DNA of 64,000 bases from Loxodes magnus. Taxonomy: Eukaryota > Ciliophora > Karyorelictea > Loxodida > Loxodidae. The translations under genes and the position numbers were made by a program. Location: the NCBI GenBank assembly GCA_946699065.1, contig CAMPDV010000010.1, positions 1,116,001 to 1,180,000 of the forward strand, in the 5' to 3' direction. Below, in pieces: positions 23,052 through 35,477 of the stretch (the stretch's first letter is position 1; every line of letters begins with the position of its first letter). The notes beneath the pieces are model-generated. The model saw only the letters and a program-made list of their open reading frames with translations. It ran no database searches and was not told the origin of the DNA.

Positions 23052-25187
23052 TTAAGTATTTAATGAATTTTAGGAGTTTTGAAAAGAAGGAGAGTGTTAC
23101 TAAAACTACTAGTTGCTCTTAGTTACTTTTAATTAATTAATACTTTTAACTTTAAATCCCTTTTATGCTAAATCTTTACTAACTTCTAGGATAAGATAGA
23201 TACTTCTAAGAATTATGTCCTTTATCACTACTCACTATTTTCTAATTTTATATAATCTGACACTATATCCTTTTAGCAATACTAACTAATATATAGAGTG
23301 AAATCAAAAATATATCAAAACATCTAAAGCAGTATCTATAGCTAGTAAGCGAAAACAATATAAGATAAATTATTAAATGCCTTTTAATTATTGTATTAAG
23401 GGTAAGGAATCAAACCATAATGCTATAGCTTAAAGCTATAAACTAGAAACATACACATGTTTTATTTATTTTAACCTAATGTAGCTTAAAAAATCTTAGC
23501 ATAGTTTTTAGTTTGCTATTTAGCTAAGTTGGAATAAAATACTATGCTTCAAAAAATAAATTAAAGCTTGCAAGTTTTATTGATAAAAAGTGCTTTCTTA
23601 ACTAATTTTATAGCACTATTTTATTAATTTCAATGTTAAAGCTTAATAACAATAAAAAATAGAATGGGCTTTAATACTTCTAATTAAGGCTTATTCATTT
23701 CTAGAAAAACAAGGAAACAACTCGACACTTATAGTCAAATAGAGCATATTAAAGAAAATTAAAAAGGAATATTAATTTAACAATGACATTAGTTAGCTTA
23801 ATTAGAACCTAACTTTATAATTTTAATACTTCATTTTATGACAAATTAAAGGTTTGAATAATCAATTGCTTACTTTTAACATAAATAGAATAAAAATTAA
23901 AGGATATAAGAAAGCCTGATAATTTCATTAGGAATACATACCATTATTAAGACCTAAATATTAAAAAAATAGATTCTTTTTGATTTAAAAATGATATAGT
24001 TCTGTATGAAGAAAAGGAGCAGCTTGTACTAGTTTAATTCAGCTAATAATAATTAATTATCATACAGGTTCTTAAGCATTAAATTTTTAGTAAAAGAAAA
24101 TAGAAAAAGGTTATATTGCACTTTAATACTTATAATTAAAAACCAGGAACAATTATACTTAAGATATAATTTTTCTTATTTTTAATTAATTAACGCTTAA
24201 TCTAAGAAGGATTGTACCTACTATATATTCAATAAATAATAATAGATATAAAAATTTAAGTATTTTGAATAATGGAACATAATTGTATAGCTATGTTGAA
24301 TGTATAAACAAATTATGTTTAAATAAAGTTTTTATTTATATATGCAATAAATTAGCATTCCTTTTATTTTATATAATTATTGGTATAGTCATTTATTAGA
24401 ATTTTATAAAGCAAAATTTATTTATCCAGACTGCTTAAAAAAAGTTTATCATGCAAATATATTTTAAAGAGTAAAATATCAAATCATTTATTATTATTTC
24501 CAAAGCTAGCATAAGCTAAAGAATACAATTTTACTAATTTGACAAAGTGGAATAAACTCTAAAAAATAGCTCTTAAAGTACGAAATTACTAGTATTATTA
24601 TTACTAGAATTTAATTATCTTTAATTATTTCCTTTTTTGAAATTTACTAAGATAATTTATATCTAAAATAGCTAGTTTTAATGTCATTCAGTTTACGATA
24701 TCACTAAAATAACTTAAGCTTATATTTGTGCTACTTTAACTCTCGGTTACATTTCTTAATTATTTATAATCAATTTAATTCAAATTTGAGAAATAACAAC
24801 TAGTTTTTTGAGACTTAATACTATTTCCTTTAGACAGACATTTAGCAGGAAAATTAAAATATAGAAGATTAAGAATTTATTCTTTATTCTTATATCTAGA
24901 AAAACTAAAGCTCAGTGTATTTATTACAGTACATATTGAAATAAATTTTAGATCTCATTTGTAAGAATAAAGTTTAAATTTTATAACGATAAGAAAAATT
25001 AAATTAGTCATTTTAGATAAGCTAAAATCTAATTTAAGCCTAATTCAAATAGTATTTCTATAAACATAAAAATAGACACAACCTGAAAGTTTTAAAGGTA
25101 GTAGAAATAGTATAAAATATCGTATAATTTAAGATTTATATATTTAATATCTAAAATTCAAGTTAAGCAAAAAAAATTACTCTAAGC
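23052..25187. other. Long AT-rich spacer
   Basis: About 2.1 kb rich in the words TTTAA, CTTAA and AGCTTAA, without a convincing coding frame on either strand, RNA gene or tandem repeat. Small multi-exon genes could be hidden here. Confidence 0.4.
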
Positions 25188-25393
25188 ATGTATAAATTTT
25201 TTAGATGTCAATATCCTTCATATAATCTCAGCTTCTTTGATTCATCTGATGATTTATAATTTAAGTCAGTAAAAACATATAACATATGTCAAAGGAATAT
25301 TTGAAAAAGTTAAAAGGAATATAAGAAACTAAAAAAGAAAAGGAAAGTCATCTATAATTTGCTTAATTTTATTACTTTTAAGTTCTATTATGA
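25188..25393 (+). CDS. Possible 59-aa protein with one 26-nt intron
   Basis: Exon 1 (25188-25268, starting MYKFFRCQYPSYNLSFF) and exon 2 (25295-25393, EYLKKLKGIQETKKEKE...) join across GTAAAA...CAAAG (25269-25294) into an open frame ending at TGA 25391. Both exons are protein-like and the splice restores frame, but there is no known family and the piece may be part of a larger gene. It would be convergent with the TPR gene downstream. Confidence 0.35.
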
Positions 25394-25637
25394 CTAAAAA
25401 TTTTAATCCGATGTTTTAATTACAATGCCCTCATTACTTAATGCTTTATTTTTTTATGACTGGCGAACTTGGAGTTTCTCTTACATGAGCTGAAAAATAG
25501 ATATGAAAATTTAGCATTTAATTTTAGATAGCTAAATGTAATTTTTGCATATAAAGTAGTTTATACTGTTGGAGACTTATTTATAAGGTAAAATTATAAC
25601 AGAGATAATTATATAATTGAGTAAATTTAGAATATCA

Positions 25638-27473
25638 TCAAAGACGAATTTCGTCTTCTTTTTCAACTGTACTTTTTCTTGAAGAACCTGAAAAAACATT
25701 TGATTTTGGAGATTTAGGTTCTTTGCTAGAGAGTTTTTTCTTCTTCTAAGGTTTTTCTTTCTTTTTCTCTTCTGCTTCAGTTTTTGCTCTTTCTTTTATT
25801 TTTTTTTAATCTCCATATAGATCAAAAGAATTTATGACGATCGTCTCTTAATCAATTGGACTTATATTTCCAAAGTTTTCTTCGTTAGAATCAATTAATT
25901 AAGTAGTATGTTTATTTTTTAGTTCATTTAAAAGCATGGGATATTCTTATCCATATTCTTTAGCAGGATTTATATCATTTTCTATCTTACTTTTCTTATC
26001 TTGCTTATTTAAGAAGGGCTCTGACTTTATTTGCATTATTCTTTACTTTTAGTTTTTTTCATGATAGGCTCTTTCAGTTAACTACTCTTTATAATCATTT
26101 CTTTACTGCAGTTTTAGTGTAGGAAATTTGTTTTAATTTGCATTTTTAGTTGAGTAAACTTCAGGAAAATTAGCAAAGCATTCTCTTTAAGGACTTGTTT
26201 ATGTATAAATTCTCTCAAAGTTGTTGATCTTCAGTTAGGGTGATCTACAGGAATTTCTATTCTTTAATTTTACAACTTCAATGTTTCTAGGAGATTTAGA
26301 AATAGATTTCTTGGTCATTTTTGTAATCTGCTGCTTTAACTATAAGCTAGGCTTAAACATTTCGCCATAATGTTTTTTAAAAGAATCTAAAATATGCTAA
26401 ACGAGTGGACATTTATCTGGTAAGAAGTTCTTCACCAGATTTACTGCTTTCCAATGCCATAGTTAGCTGTATTTATAACTTACTCATCTTCTTTAATTTT
26501 AACTTTTTCTTTTTTCAAAAATCTGATTTCTGCAGCAATTACGAAAAAGCTTAAAGATAGTAATATAGTCTGTATTAATAAATACTTTATCAAGCATAAA
26601 ATCTCTACTAAGCTCATAGTGAGGATTATAAGTTTGTTAAATTTCTTTAACACTTATCGGGACTAAAGTAGTTGCTTCGTTTATACTATACTCATAAATC
26701 CAGTTACTTGCACTTTCAACTCCAAGTGGAGATCTCAAATCTACAGGAAAGAATTTGTTGCTTGATGTAAAATCACCTCTAATGAATTTAATAAGACTTA
26801 TAATGCAAGGCTTTGATTTTTAAATCACAATGCTAATTTTATTCTTAACTAGTTCACTCTCTTTATTTGTGTTGAAAATTTGTTATCTTTTTGGAGAAAG
26901 AAGGGATTAATATAAATCAAAGTGCTTCAGTTATTTATGCGGTTAGCTTTTTTGAGGTTTACTTGGCTTTTCACTTTGAGAAATAATGTCTAAAGTATCT
27001 AATATGGATTTTATTGACAGTTCATGAGCTTTTCTGGCAATTTTTAATGCTTCAGCATGTTGACCAACTTGAGATTTAAACACACATAGTTAAATTAGCA
27101 TCCTGCAATGAAATTTATTTTTCCTTACACTGTCAGTAATGATTTAAACCTTATTGCTAGAAGTATTTGTTTTCATTATTCCTGGATTACTAATATTGTA
27201 AATTGCTCCATCTAAATACTCAATTGTTTCTTTCAAATTTGCCATCTTTTAATGACACAAAGCTGAGTTATAAAGAATGCTCAAAATATAGTCGTGATTT
27301 TCCAGCTGTCCATTCAGTACCATTGATTCTAAAACTTACTCAAGTTCCTCTAGAGTACTTAAAGCTTCTTCATAGTCTTCTAATTTAATCTATTCAAGTG
27401 CTCTTGATTCTAAATATTTAAGAAGATCCTTCATCTTAGTAGTTGATAAATCATCGGTTTTAGATGACTCATC
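25638..27473 (-). CDS. TPR-containing protein, function unknown
   Basis: 611 residues, one frame from ATG 27473 to two tandem TGA codons (25640-25635). The N-terminal 200 residues form helical pairs of TPR character: LEDYEEALSTLEELEQVL, SILYNSALCHQKMANLKETI and QHAEALKIARKAHELS. A central segment (PVDLRSPLGVESASNWIYE) is conserved-looking but unassigned. The C-terminal third is basic and low in complexity with many Lys/Ser/Pro, ending VEKEDEIRL. A neighbouring ATG four bases upstream (27477) gives a different frame that does not continue into the TPR part. The double TGA at the end is the kind of safeguard expected where TGA also encodes Trp. Likely a scaffold protein; partner unknown. Confidence 0.7.
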
Positions 27474-28309
27474 CATTTTAATAAATATAATAACTATTAA
27501 ATCACTACAAATACTTGCTTTCACCTTTATTATTTTTAATTCTAAAAATCTATTTTGAAAATTTCTATTTTCTTACTACTAAAACTGATGAAAATAAATT
27601 TCCTTTTAAAGAAATCAATTGAAGTCTTTCTTCTCTTTATTTCTCAAGTTATTTAAATTGCTTTATACCTAAAATGATTTATGCTTGTATTTTGATAAAG
27701 TATGCTAATTATAATTTATTTAGAATGTATACCTTAAACTATTATGTTAGATATATTATACATTTTATCTTATTCTACTTATACCATTAGTCTTAAATCC
27801 AAATAATTCTCTTAATTTATAGATGCTATAATAAAATAAATAATTTATAACTTTAACACAAATATTTGGACTAATCTAACTATTTGAAATAAGCAGGCTT
27901 AAAGTAGCTATATAGTACTCTAAATTATATAAAGTTTGCTTATTAATTAATTAAAGCTTATATGATTATTCTCTACTTTTATATCAATTATACTATTATC
28001 ATAACTAGCATCATGTTAAGCCTATTCATATGCTTTATTAAATTATCATTATTAACTTTTTTCTAAAAATAAGCTTAATATTGCACCTTATAAAGATTGA
28101 AATAGCTTTTTTATAGTAAAAGACTTTATATAGCCATATAAACTATTGTGATATATGATAAAATTATTGCTTGGATGTCTGATATTTAAAGGTGTTGATT
28201 AAGTTAAGATAGCCTTATTATTTATTAAAGCTACATTTTAGAATAAAAGTTCTTATATTAGTTAATATTACAATACTTTAAATAAAACTCCTTAATCAAT
28301 TTCCAAATC
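27474..28309. other. AT-rich spacer upstream of tRNA-Thr
   Basis: No gene recognised. It contains the 5' flank of the TPR gene and the 5' flank of the tRNA gene. Confidence 0.45.
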
Positions 28310-28381
28310 GGCTGCTTAGCATAGTGGTAGTGCGTTTGATTTGTAATCAAAAGGTCGAGGGTTCGATCCCCTCAGTAGCCT
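28310..28381 (+). tRNA. tRNA-Thr, anticodon UGU
   Basis: A full cloverleaf can be drawn: acceptor GGCTGCT with AGTAGCC (one G-U pair), D stem GCAT/GTGC, anticodon stem TTTGA/TCAAA with loop TTTGTAA and anticodon TGT at 28342-28344, T stem GAGGG/CCCTC with loop TTCGATC. A and B box promoters are inside the gene. No intron. It reads ACA (and, by wobble, ACG) as threonine. A T run directly follows. Confidence 0.93.
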
Positions 28382-28386
28382 TTTTT
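28381..28386 (+). terminator. RNA polymerase III terminator of tRNA-Thr
   Basis: Run of six T immediately after the acceptor stem; the first T is also the discriminator position. Confidence 0.8.
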
Positions 28387-28677
28387 ACAGGATTTAAATA
28401 TAGTACTACTTATAAGTGTTTTTAAATAAGTAAAAAGGTTTTATAAGATAGAAGATTCCTTAATTACTAATGATTTTAAGCTTTAAATTAATAATTTACT
28501 AGTTGCAAACTTTGCTTCTATTACTACTTTTGCTATTCTTTAAGCTATTCTTTTATTTTATATCTTAGCTAAGCTTTAATTTAATAACTTACTAAATACT
28601 TAGTTTAAAATTGAAGCCTTTTAACAAATTTTGCTTATAATATGAATCAATTAGTTAGTATCTTATTAAAGAATATT
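28387..28677. other. AT-rich spacer
   Basis: Spacer between the tRNA gene and a possible small minus-strand gene; nothing recognised. Confidence 0.4.
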
Positions 28678-28911
28678 TCACTAAAAGTAATTTTTGGAAT
28701 TAAAATAGATAGAGTATTCTATTTTCCGATCAAGTAAAGCAGCTAATTTATTTGGTTTAGATATACAGTGCTTATCTTTAAGGTATTAGAGTAAAGAAGT
28801 ATTCTATTAGCATCTGCATATTTTATATAGTCAATATTCTTCTAAAGGTATATGCCCACTTATGTTAACTGCTTTAATAATTTACTATATTTTTACATTT
28901 ATACTCATCAT
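28678..28911 (-). CDS. Possible last exon of an unknown minus-strand gene
   Basis: From an ATG pair at 28911 the minus strand reads 77 residues to TGA 28678, including GHIPLEEYWLYKICRC and NKLAALLDRKIEYSIYF. A second protein-like piece (RPQDTSKLVKVLKSKM) lies near 29085-29175 on the same strand and ends at a GTAAAT donor; an AG acceptor in frame lies near 29009. The two may be exons of one gene. No family is recognised and the composition is close to background, so this is tentative. Confidence 0.3.
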
Positions 28912-29495
28912 CTAGATTATTATTAACTGGATAGAGATAAGCTATAATTTCATTATATAAAAAGGATAGAAATAGATTATCTTAATGCTTTAAGCAATAA
29001 CCTAAATGGAAAAAGATAAATGATTAAATGACAGCATTTTGTATTGTTTTGATTAATATTTAAGTTAATACACTTATTTACCTCTTTAACAACTACTTTT
29101 TCTAATGTCATTTTGCTCTTCAAAACTTTCACCAATTTTGAGGTATCTTGAGGTCTGAAATAGTTTGGGAAATATATTCTGAGATACTAGCAAAATGCTA
29201 AATGTGTAAATGAAAGAAAAGTGAATAATAAATTACATAGTTTTTGTAATAGATAATGCTGTTAAATTTTAGGTATCTAATAGTATTATAATCTATTTTA
29301 AGATTATCTTAGATAATGAATTGAGTTTTAAGCTAGCTTTAATAAAAGAAAAATTGTAAAGAGACTATAAGATTTGGATTGTTTAGTAATTGTTAGACTT
29401 GCAAGTGATAGTATAGTGATAGTTAAACCAATTTTGATTTACTCTCCATTATTAAATATTTTTTTAATTGAATGTATCAAGAGATCGAAGTATAA

Positions 29496-31586
29496 ATGTC
29501 GGGAAATTTTGGAGATGAAGTACGGCTGAGAGACCGTGATGTGGATCATGAAGATGCAGGCTGTGATGTTATCTTTGTGTTCCGAAAGTATCCAGAAAGT
29601 TGGAAGAAAGTGGTGATTGAGCCTCAACATTAAAATGAAATAAGGACTGAAATCTTTTTGAAGAAAAAATTAAGATCTTCATTAATTGGATCTAAAATAG
29701 AAGATAATGCTCCTATGAGTAAGTTCGATTTCTATACGCAAATGAAAACCTAATTCTAAAAAATTTTGACTGATACTTGTCATTTAATTGTTCAAGTCTA
29801 ATAAGATGAAGGAATTGATTACTTAAAAATAAAAGCTTCTGAAGAAGTTCTTAGAAACGAGGCACATGAGCAGGGATACAAACTAAGACTGAAGTTAGAG
29901 AGAGATCCTAATGAATTTGCATCAGAATGCCCTCCTTATGCTCCTTTTGATAATAACTATTTTGATGAAGAATTGTTTTCTAAGTAAACTGATGGTACTC
30001 TATGGAGATAAATTGACAGAATTAGATTAATATAAGGTGAAATTGAAGATTATATTGGAATCCCATAAGCCTCTAAGATAGGATTATGTGAGTATTTTGT
30101 TCCTCATGATCCAAATTTTTAGTATTAACTACATAAATACTGAATTAAATGGAATCCTAAAGTTCATCCTCCTATTGCTTAAATAAGAAATTATTTTGGA
30201 GAGCAAGTTGCTTTATATTTCTATTGAACTGATTCATTAGCAACTTGGCTTCGTGTGCCTTCAATAATAGGTTTAATAGTATTTATTGTAGGCTATATCT
30301 TTACTGGATATGGAACAAGTTATTCACTTGATGACGATAAATAAAATTTCAAATCTATCCTCAATCTTGCTTTTGCAGGTGTTATGGTTATATGGGCTGT
30401 TCTTTTTACTGAATTTTGGAAAAGAAAATAGGGATAGATAGTGTTAGAATGGGGAACAGATGATTTTGAAACTCGAGAATAAATTAGAGCTGAGTTTAAA
30501 GGAACAATAAGCAGAAACAGAGTTTCAGGAAAAGTTGAAAAAACATTTAATGTAAATACTAGAAGAAAGAGAAAATTCTTCTCATTCACTGGAGCAGTAT
30601 TTTATATATTCGTTGCTGCTGGTTGCGCTATTTGGCTTATGATTTTGAAAGGCATTTATAAGAACGATAAATTATCTGCTATGCTAATTGGATTTTCAAT
30701 TTCCTTCCAAATAAAATTTATGAATTACTTTTTCCAAATTTTTGCCAAGTGAATGACAGATTGGGAGAATTATAAAACTGAAACTGAGTATGAAGATAGT
30801 TTGCAGTCGAAGATATTCGGCTTCTAATTTATAAATTCATTCATCTCTTTGTTCTATATATCCTTCATTAAGCCATTCAGTTCAGTAGAATGTGATACGT
30901 AGAATTTTAATGGATCTTGTGTGGAAGAGGTATATTATTAGTTGCTTATTATGTTCGCAATGTTTATCGCATTTAATGCGGTTGAATTAGCTGTTCCATT
31001 TATCTTAAAATACCGAGCTAAATAAAAAGCAGAAGCTGGCTCTTCTTTTAGTAGACTTGAGTATGAAGCTAGCATGAAAGCAAGTGGTGTTTAAGGTGAT
31101 TATCTTGAGCTTATAATATGCTTCGGATATTTAACTCTCTTTGTTTTTAGTTTTCCTTTAGCTCCTCTTTTTGGAATGGTAGCAATTATCATTGAAATTA
31201 AAGTTGATGGATATAAATATTTATGGCTAACCAAGAGACCCTATCCTGAAGGAGCAGCAGATATCGGAATATGGCAAAAGATATTGGAATTTATTGTTGT
31301 CTTTTAAATAGTAACAAACTGTGCTCTTGCGTTTATCACAGATAAATGGGAACAGCTTAAAGATTAAGACTCGCACTACTCAGATTATGGATACCTATTA
31401 TTTATAGGAATCGTCTTTTCTTTATTAGTAATTATAGGTATTATTCGAGAATCAGTTCCTGATGATACTGATTGGGTGCGAGATATGAAAGCAAGACACA
31501 AAATATATTTAAAACATAACTATTATAGGAAAAGGAAGGGTTTAGATGAATCTCGCTATGAAGAATAAATAGAAGTAAATATATGA
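29496..31586 (+). CDS. Anoctamin (TMEM16 family) membrane protein
   Basis: 696 residues in one frame from ATG 29496 to TGA 31584. The cytosolic N-terminal domain is about 230 residues; the transmembrane region starts at YFGEQVALYFYWTDSL, the conserved entry of anoctamins (IrxYFGeKiAlYFaWL). The family signature AKWMTDWENYKTETEYEDSL lies at about 417-436, with both Trp present, one encoded by TGA. It is followed by KIFGFQFINSFISLFYISF, and later FVFSFPLAPLFGMV and the IREVELKVDGYKYL-like block. Anoctamins are calcium-regulated chloride channels or lipid scramblases; which of these applies cannot be told by eye. If the TGA at 31584 is read as Trp the frame stays open to 31778 (760 residues); the shorter end matches the usual family length after the last membrane span. 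Confidence 0.9.
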
Positions 31587-31764
31587 TAAGGATATCCAGA
31601 TAATAACTAAGATTTCAAGCTTTAATAATTAATTCTATAATCATTATACTACTATGTCCATCATTACACTTCTTATTCTCTAATACTTTGTTTTAATCCG
31701 TCTTTCTTCTAATCTAACTCAAAGATATTACAGATCAAGGAAATTTGTAATAAGTTGAAAATAA

Positions 31765-31950
31765 ATGTTCAGATATGAGAGTTTTACTTATACAGTTCAG
31801 CAAGCAAGTGATTATGCTAAGGGTTAAGGATGGATAAATGAATTTAAATCTAAAAGGCTGCAATTAGAATTAACTTAAGTTAGTATAGATTTAATTAAAA
31901 TAGGTATGAATTAATATAAATCCCTTCATTTAGCTTTGCTTCTCTTATGA
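31765..31950 (+). CDS. Possible 61-aa protein or exon
   Basis: ATG 31765 to TGA 31948 reads MFRYESFTYTVQQASDYAKG and then a helical Lys/Leu-rich stretch. The sequence is more protein-like than the surrounding spacer, but no homologue is recognised and it could be an exon of a larger gene or chance. Confidence 0.3.
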
Positions 31951-32163
31951 AGGCATTGTTAATTAGTAGCTAAACTAAAGAGTTTAACTGCTTCAACTTA
32001 TTTTAATTATTATTTAGTTTACCTAACTTATATTTGTACGATGCAATAAGTTAAAGATCTTAGTTTAGAGTTGATTTATATTATAAAACATAACACAAAA
32101 GAGAGAAATAGAATCCCTAGCATATAAATTTTGATAAAAAGGGTATTAGGCATTATATTTAAA

Positions 32164-32532
32164 ATGGTAGAATAAAGGAAATAAAAATTATAAGAAATAG
32201 CGGATAATCTAATAGCTTGCATTAATTCTAGAAATTCATCTGAAGCTTAATTTTATTTTGATTAATTAAGAAATATAGGATGTGTTATAAAATTTACAAC
32301 AACTAGACTTAATACGAAGAAGTACAAATTGTATTAAGAGTTATTAGCATTAGTAGATAAGGAAACGCTTAATGAAAGGCTGCTTAAAAAATCAGTTAAG
32401 AAATTCCAAGGAATTAACGATTGTTTAGATTATTATTTTAATCAATAATTCAAAAATTCTAGCGAAAGTGAATCTTCTGAGAGCGAAGATAACTCATCTG
32501 AAAGTGAAGACAAAGACAGTATCTAAAAATGA
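32164..32532 (+). CDS. Small protein with acidic Ser/Glu tail, unknown
   Basis: 122 residues from ATG 32164 to TGA 32530. Residues 1-95 are basic and probably helical (KQKLQEIADNLIACINSR; KKSVKKFQGINDCLDYYF). The last 27 residues are a run of Ser-Glu and Ser-Asp pairs (SSESESSESEDNSSESEDK), a pattern typical of casein kinase 2 targets and nuclear chaperone tails. No family recognised. The next gene starts 120 bases downstream on the same strand. Confidence 0.6.
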
Positions 32533-32652
32533 AATTTTAATAATTATTTAAAGTTTTTAAATTAATAATGCATCAAATTTAGCAGAAGAGTATCAAAGTC
32601 ATGTAATTAAGTTTTGGGACTAATTTTGTAATTTTTTATTAATGAAATTAAA

Positions 32653-34038
32653 ATGAAACAATTTCCCAGATTTTTGATAATTTTATTGGTTATCATTATA
32701 TTTACCTCTTGCACTTTACTTTTACTTATTAACTAAAGTATTTCTCGTTAAGTTCAAATCCCTAGGGACAACTTTTAGATAAACTCTAAAAGACAAGACA
32801 TTTAGCAAAAACTTATTTCAATGAATTTTCAGAAAATGAAAGAGTATGTAAGTAGAAAACTTCCAGATGGAAATTAGACTTTCTAAAAGCCAAGTTAAAT
32901 AATTTAGCATTTTGAAAAGATACCTGAATGCATTTAGCTAGATAGTCCTTAACTTTGAACTAAATATGACTTTCCAAATAAGAGATATTATCATGTTGCA
33001 GTATCCCAAACAGGAACTTATCACAATTTTATAGCTTTTACTGGAATTCATTACAGAATTTGTGGTTATGAACCTGTTTTTTTCTTAGAGGAGAGAAAAG
33101 AAGAATGAAATAAAGGAAGATTCAAGAAAATTGTTGACTGACTCAAAAAATACAATTTTAAGATAGTTTACTTAGATATAGTAAAGCCTGATTATATAAC
33201 AGATAAATAAGATTAAATTGATTGGAACTAAGATATTAGAGTATATGCTCCTTTATTTTTCTAGCCAGGAGATTTTCTTCTTTAAGGTGATATTGATGTG
33301 ATTTATATGGACTGCTCAGACTTCTATAAACATGATATTCAGTAGTATAAATTCTTCCATTTTTGGGAGAATTGATATTCAGATCTTAATAAGTTTTATA
33401 AGATATGAAACAGGTGAGTTGAAAAGAGACTCCTATTTTATTTTTTAACTTATAGAGCTGAAGATTTCGTTCATATGATACTTAATTTAACAAATATATG
33501 GTAATGAAAACAGGAAGATAAGAAGACTTTTATTTTTAATAAAACTGAAGAACTTTTTATAAATAGAATTGGAAATGGATATGATGAAATGCTCATTTCT
33601 TATTATCTTGATTATTGACGAAAAATGCAAGAAAATACTACTTGACTAGCTGAACTTTATAGATCTTATGGAATGTAGAACACAACTCAAAAACTATATT
33701 AAGGTATTTCTAGATCTAATAAATGATTCCACTTTCAAACATTTGGAATGAATTGAAGGAGATGAAGAAAAAGATTTTGTAACGAATTTCTTTAAAATCT
33801 CACATTGACAAACGTAAAGCAATACTACGCTCAATGCACTTTATATCATTTCAAATAAGTTCATGGTCGTTTTAAAGATATGCCCTGAATCTTTGCGATC
33901 CATTATGGATGCCATTTCAAAAAAGAGCTGCATGAGTTAGCATTATATGCAGTAGAAAATGAGCATCCAGAAGTAGAATAGTGGAAAGATATCTTACTAT
34001 ATTTCACTAAAGAAGTTAATTAAAATTATGTATAATGA
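32653..34038 (+). CDS. Type II membrane protein, glycosyltransferase-like
   Basis: 461 residues in one frame. The start MKQFPRFLIILLVIIIFTSC gives a short basic tail and signal anchor, followed by a Gln-rich stem, so the bulk should face the Golgi/ER lumen. The middle resembles GT-A nucleotide-sugar transferases: VSQTGTYHNFIAFTGIHYRI, then FFQPGDFLLQGDIDVIYMDC, where GDIDV could be the metal-binding DxD, and GNGYDEMLISYYLDY like the D(E/Q)xxLNxxL helix seen after it. The match is by pattern only; a cargo receptor or other luminal protein is possible. TGA stop at 34036. Many Trp are TGA in this gene. An earlier ATG at 32642 is in another frame. Confidence 0.6.
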
Positions 34039-34517
34039 TATAGAAATAATCTATTAAATACCTTTAATTTACTACAATCTATTTATATGATAATCCTATT
34101 AACTTATAAGGCTAACATCAATCTCCTATATTTCTTAATTTACTAAGCATTCCCTTTATTTTAATTTCTTAATAAGGATTAGAATAGACATATAAATATG
34201 TGAAAAATGAAAATTACATATACAGCAACCTTAATTGGAGTATTTTATTAATGTAATACTTTAATAGGAATTAGTTTTGTTCAAATACTTTCTCATTTAT
34301 CATAAAATAAAGGCTAATAATATTAAAGCTTTCCCATTATACCTTACATAACTTTTATTTAGGAAGCGATAGTGAAAATAGTGAAATTAGTTATTGGTAA
34401 CTTTATTAAAATAGATTCTATTAAGATTCAGTTTAGTATCTTTAATCATCTATTATTCAATATTAACTTAATATATTAAAGGGAATTTGATATTTGTCTA
34501 GTCAATTCACTAATAAA
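34039..34517. other. AT-rich spacer
   Basis: Between two plus-strand genes. A chance frame runs from about 34210 to a TGA overlapping the next start, but nothing in it looks conserved. Confidence 0.4.
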
Positions 34518-35477
34518 ATGAAAAGTGAGCAAAAATTTGGATAAGAAAAATACTAGAAGTCTATTCAATTAGTCAAAGTATTATGATTAAGAAAATTGTT
34601 GCGAAGCAGAAAGAATCTATCATAATACGCTGAATTAAAAAGGGTTGGCTTGGGAGTTATTAAGTACGAAATTCTTCCTAATTTAGCATACAGAAATGAC
34701 TTTATACTCTACGCTACTGTTTTAGGAAGTAGTGATAGATTGAAAATTTATGATTTTAAACATTAAACTTTCTAATAAGGACAACTAAAATCTAAAGCCA
34801 TTTAAAACAATTATACTAGAGTTATGCAAATTAAAGACTAGCATTTCATAATTTCTGGAGGAGATTCCGATATTAGATTGACAATAAGTAAAAATGATTC
34901 TATTTAGGAATTTAGTTTAATTGAGAGTAGAGCTAAGCATGGGCTAGACTTTGATAGAAGCTAAAATTTGTATTTTATAGCAGGGGAATATAATAAATCT
35001 CCTACATGTGAAGTTTTTGATTTGAAGAACTCTAAGAACCGCTAAATTAAAGATTATATAAGGAATAATTTTAGTTTTGGAGCTAATTTTGTAAATGGTT
35101 AGATATATACATTTGGAGGATACTCATACTCGAATTAATTCGATTTTATATGTAAATACGATGCTTTATAAAATAATTGATTTGAACTGTAAGAGCATCT
35201 ACCTGAGAGTTTAACTACTATGTCATCTTTCGATAGGACAGTTTAAGGCATATATGTATATAACTAATGACACTACAACTTATTAACTTAGATTTTTGAT
35301 ATTCAAAAGGAAAAATGCGTTAATCATGGCTAAAAATATCCTTCATGTGGATTAGCTTTCATTTGCAATCCTATATGCCAAAATAAGAAAGTATTTTAGT
35401 TTGATCTGAATGGATATCTACACGTTTATGGAATAGAAGACGGAGAATGGAAAATTATTTAGGAGTAGAGCAGTTGA
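34518..35477 (+). CDS. Kelch-repeat beta-propeller protein
   Basis: 319 residues. After about 40 residues a propeller begins: NDFILYATVLGSSDRLKIYD, then blade signatures QHFIISGGDSDIR, NLYFIAGEYN..CEVFD, QIYTFGGYSYSNQFD..CKYD and a last blade with GYLHVYGIEDGEWKII. The doubled Gly plus the following Tyr/Trp spacing fits kelch repeats; five or six blades can be counted. Kelch propellers bind partners such as actin or ubiquitin-ligase substrates; no BTB or other domain accompanies this one. Stop is taken at TGA 35475, right after the last blade; treating it as Trp would leave the frame open for another 180 codons. Confidence 0.7.

Noticed and set aside
26480..26510. GTAAGTTATAAATACAG in the TPR gene as a 17-nt intron.
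   Set aside because: Removing it shifts the frame away from the long, protein-like continuation (AVNLVKNFLPDKCPLVQ); unspliced reading is better.
34207..34520. Open frame upstream of the kelch gene that ends with a TGA overlapping its start codon.
   Set aside because: The translation has no recognisable motif and background composition; overlap with the start is probably chance.
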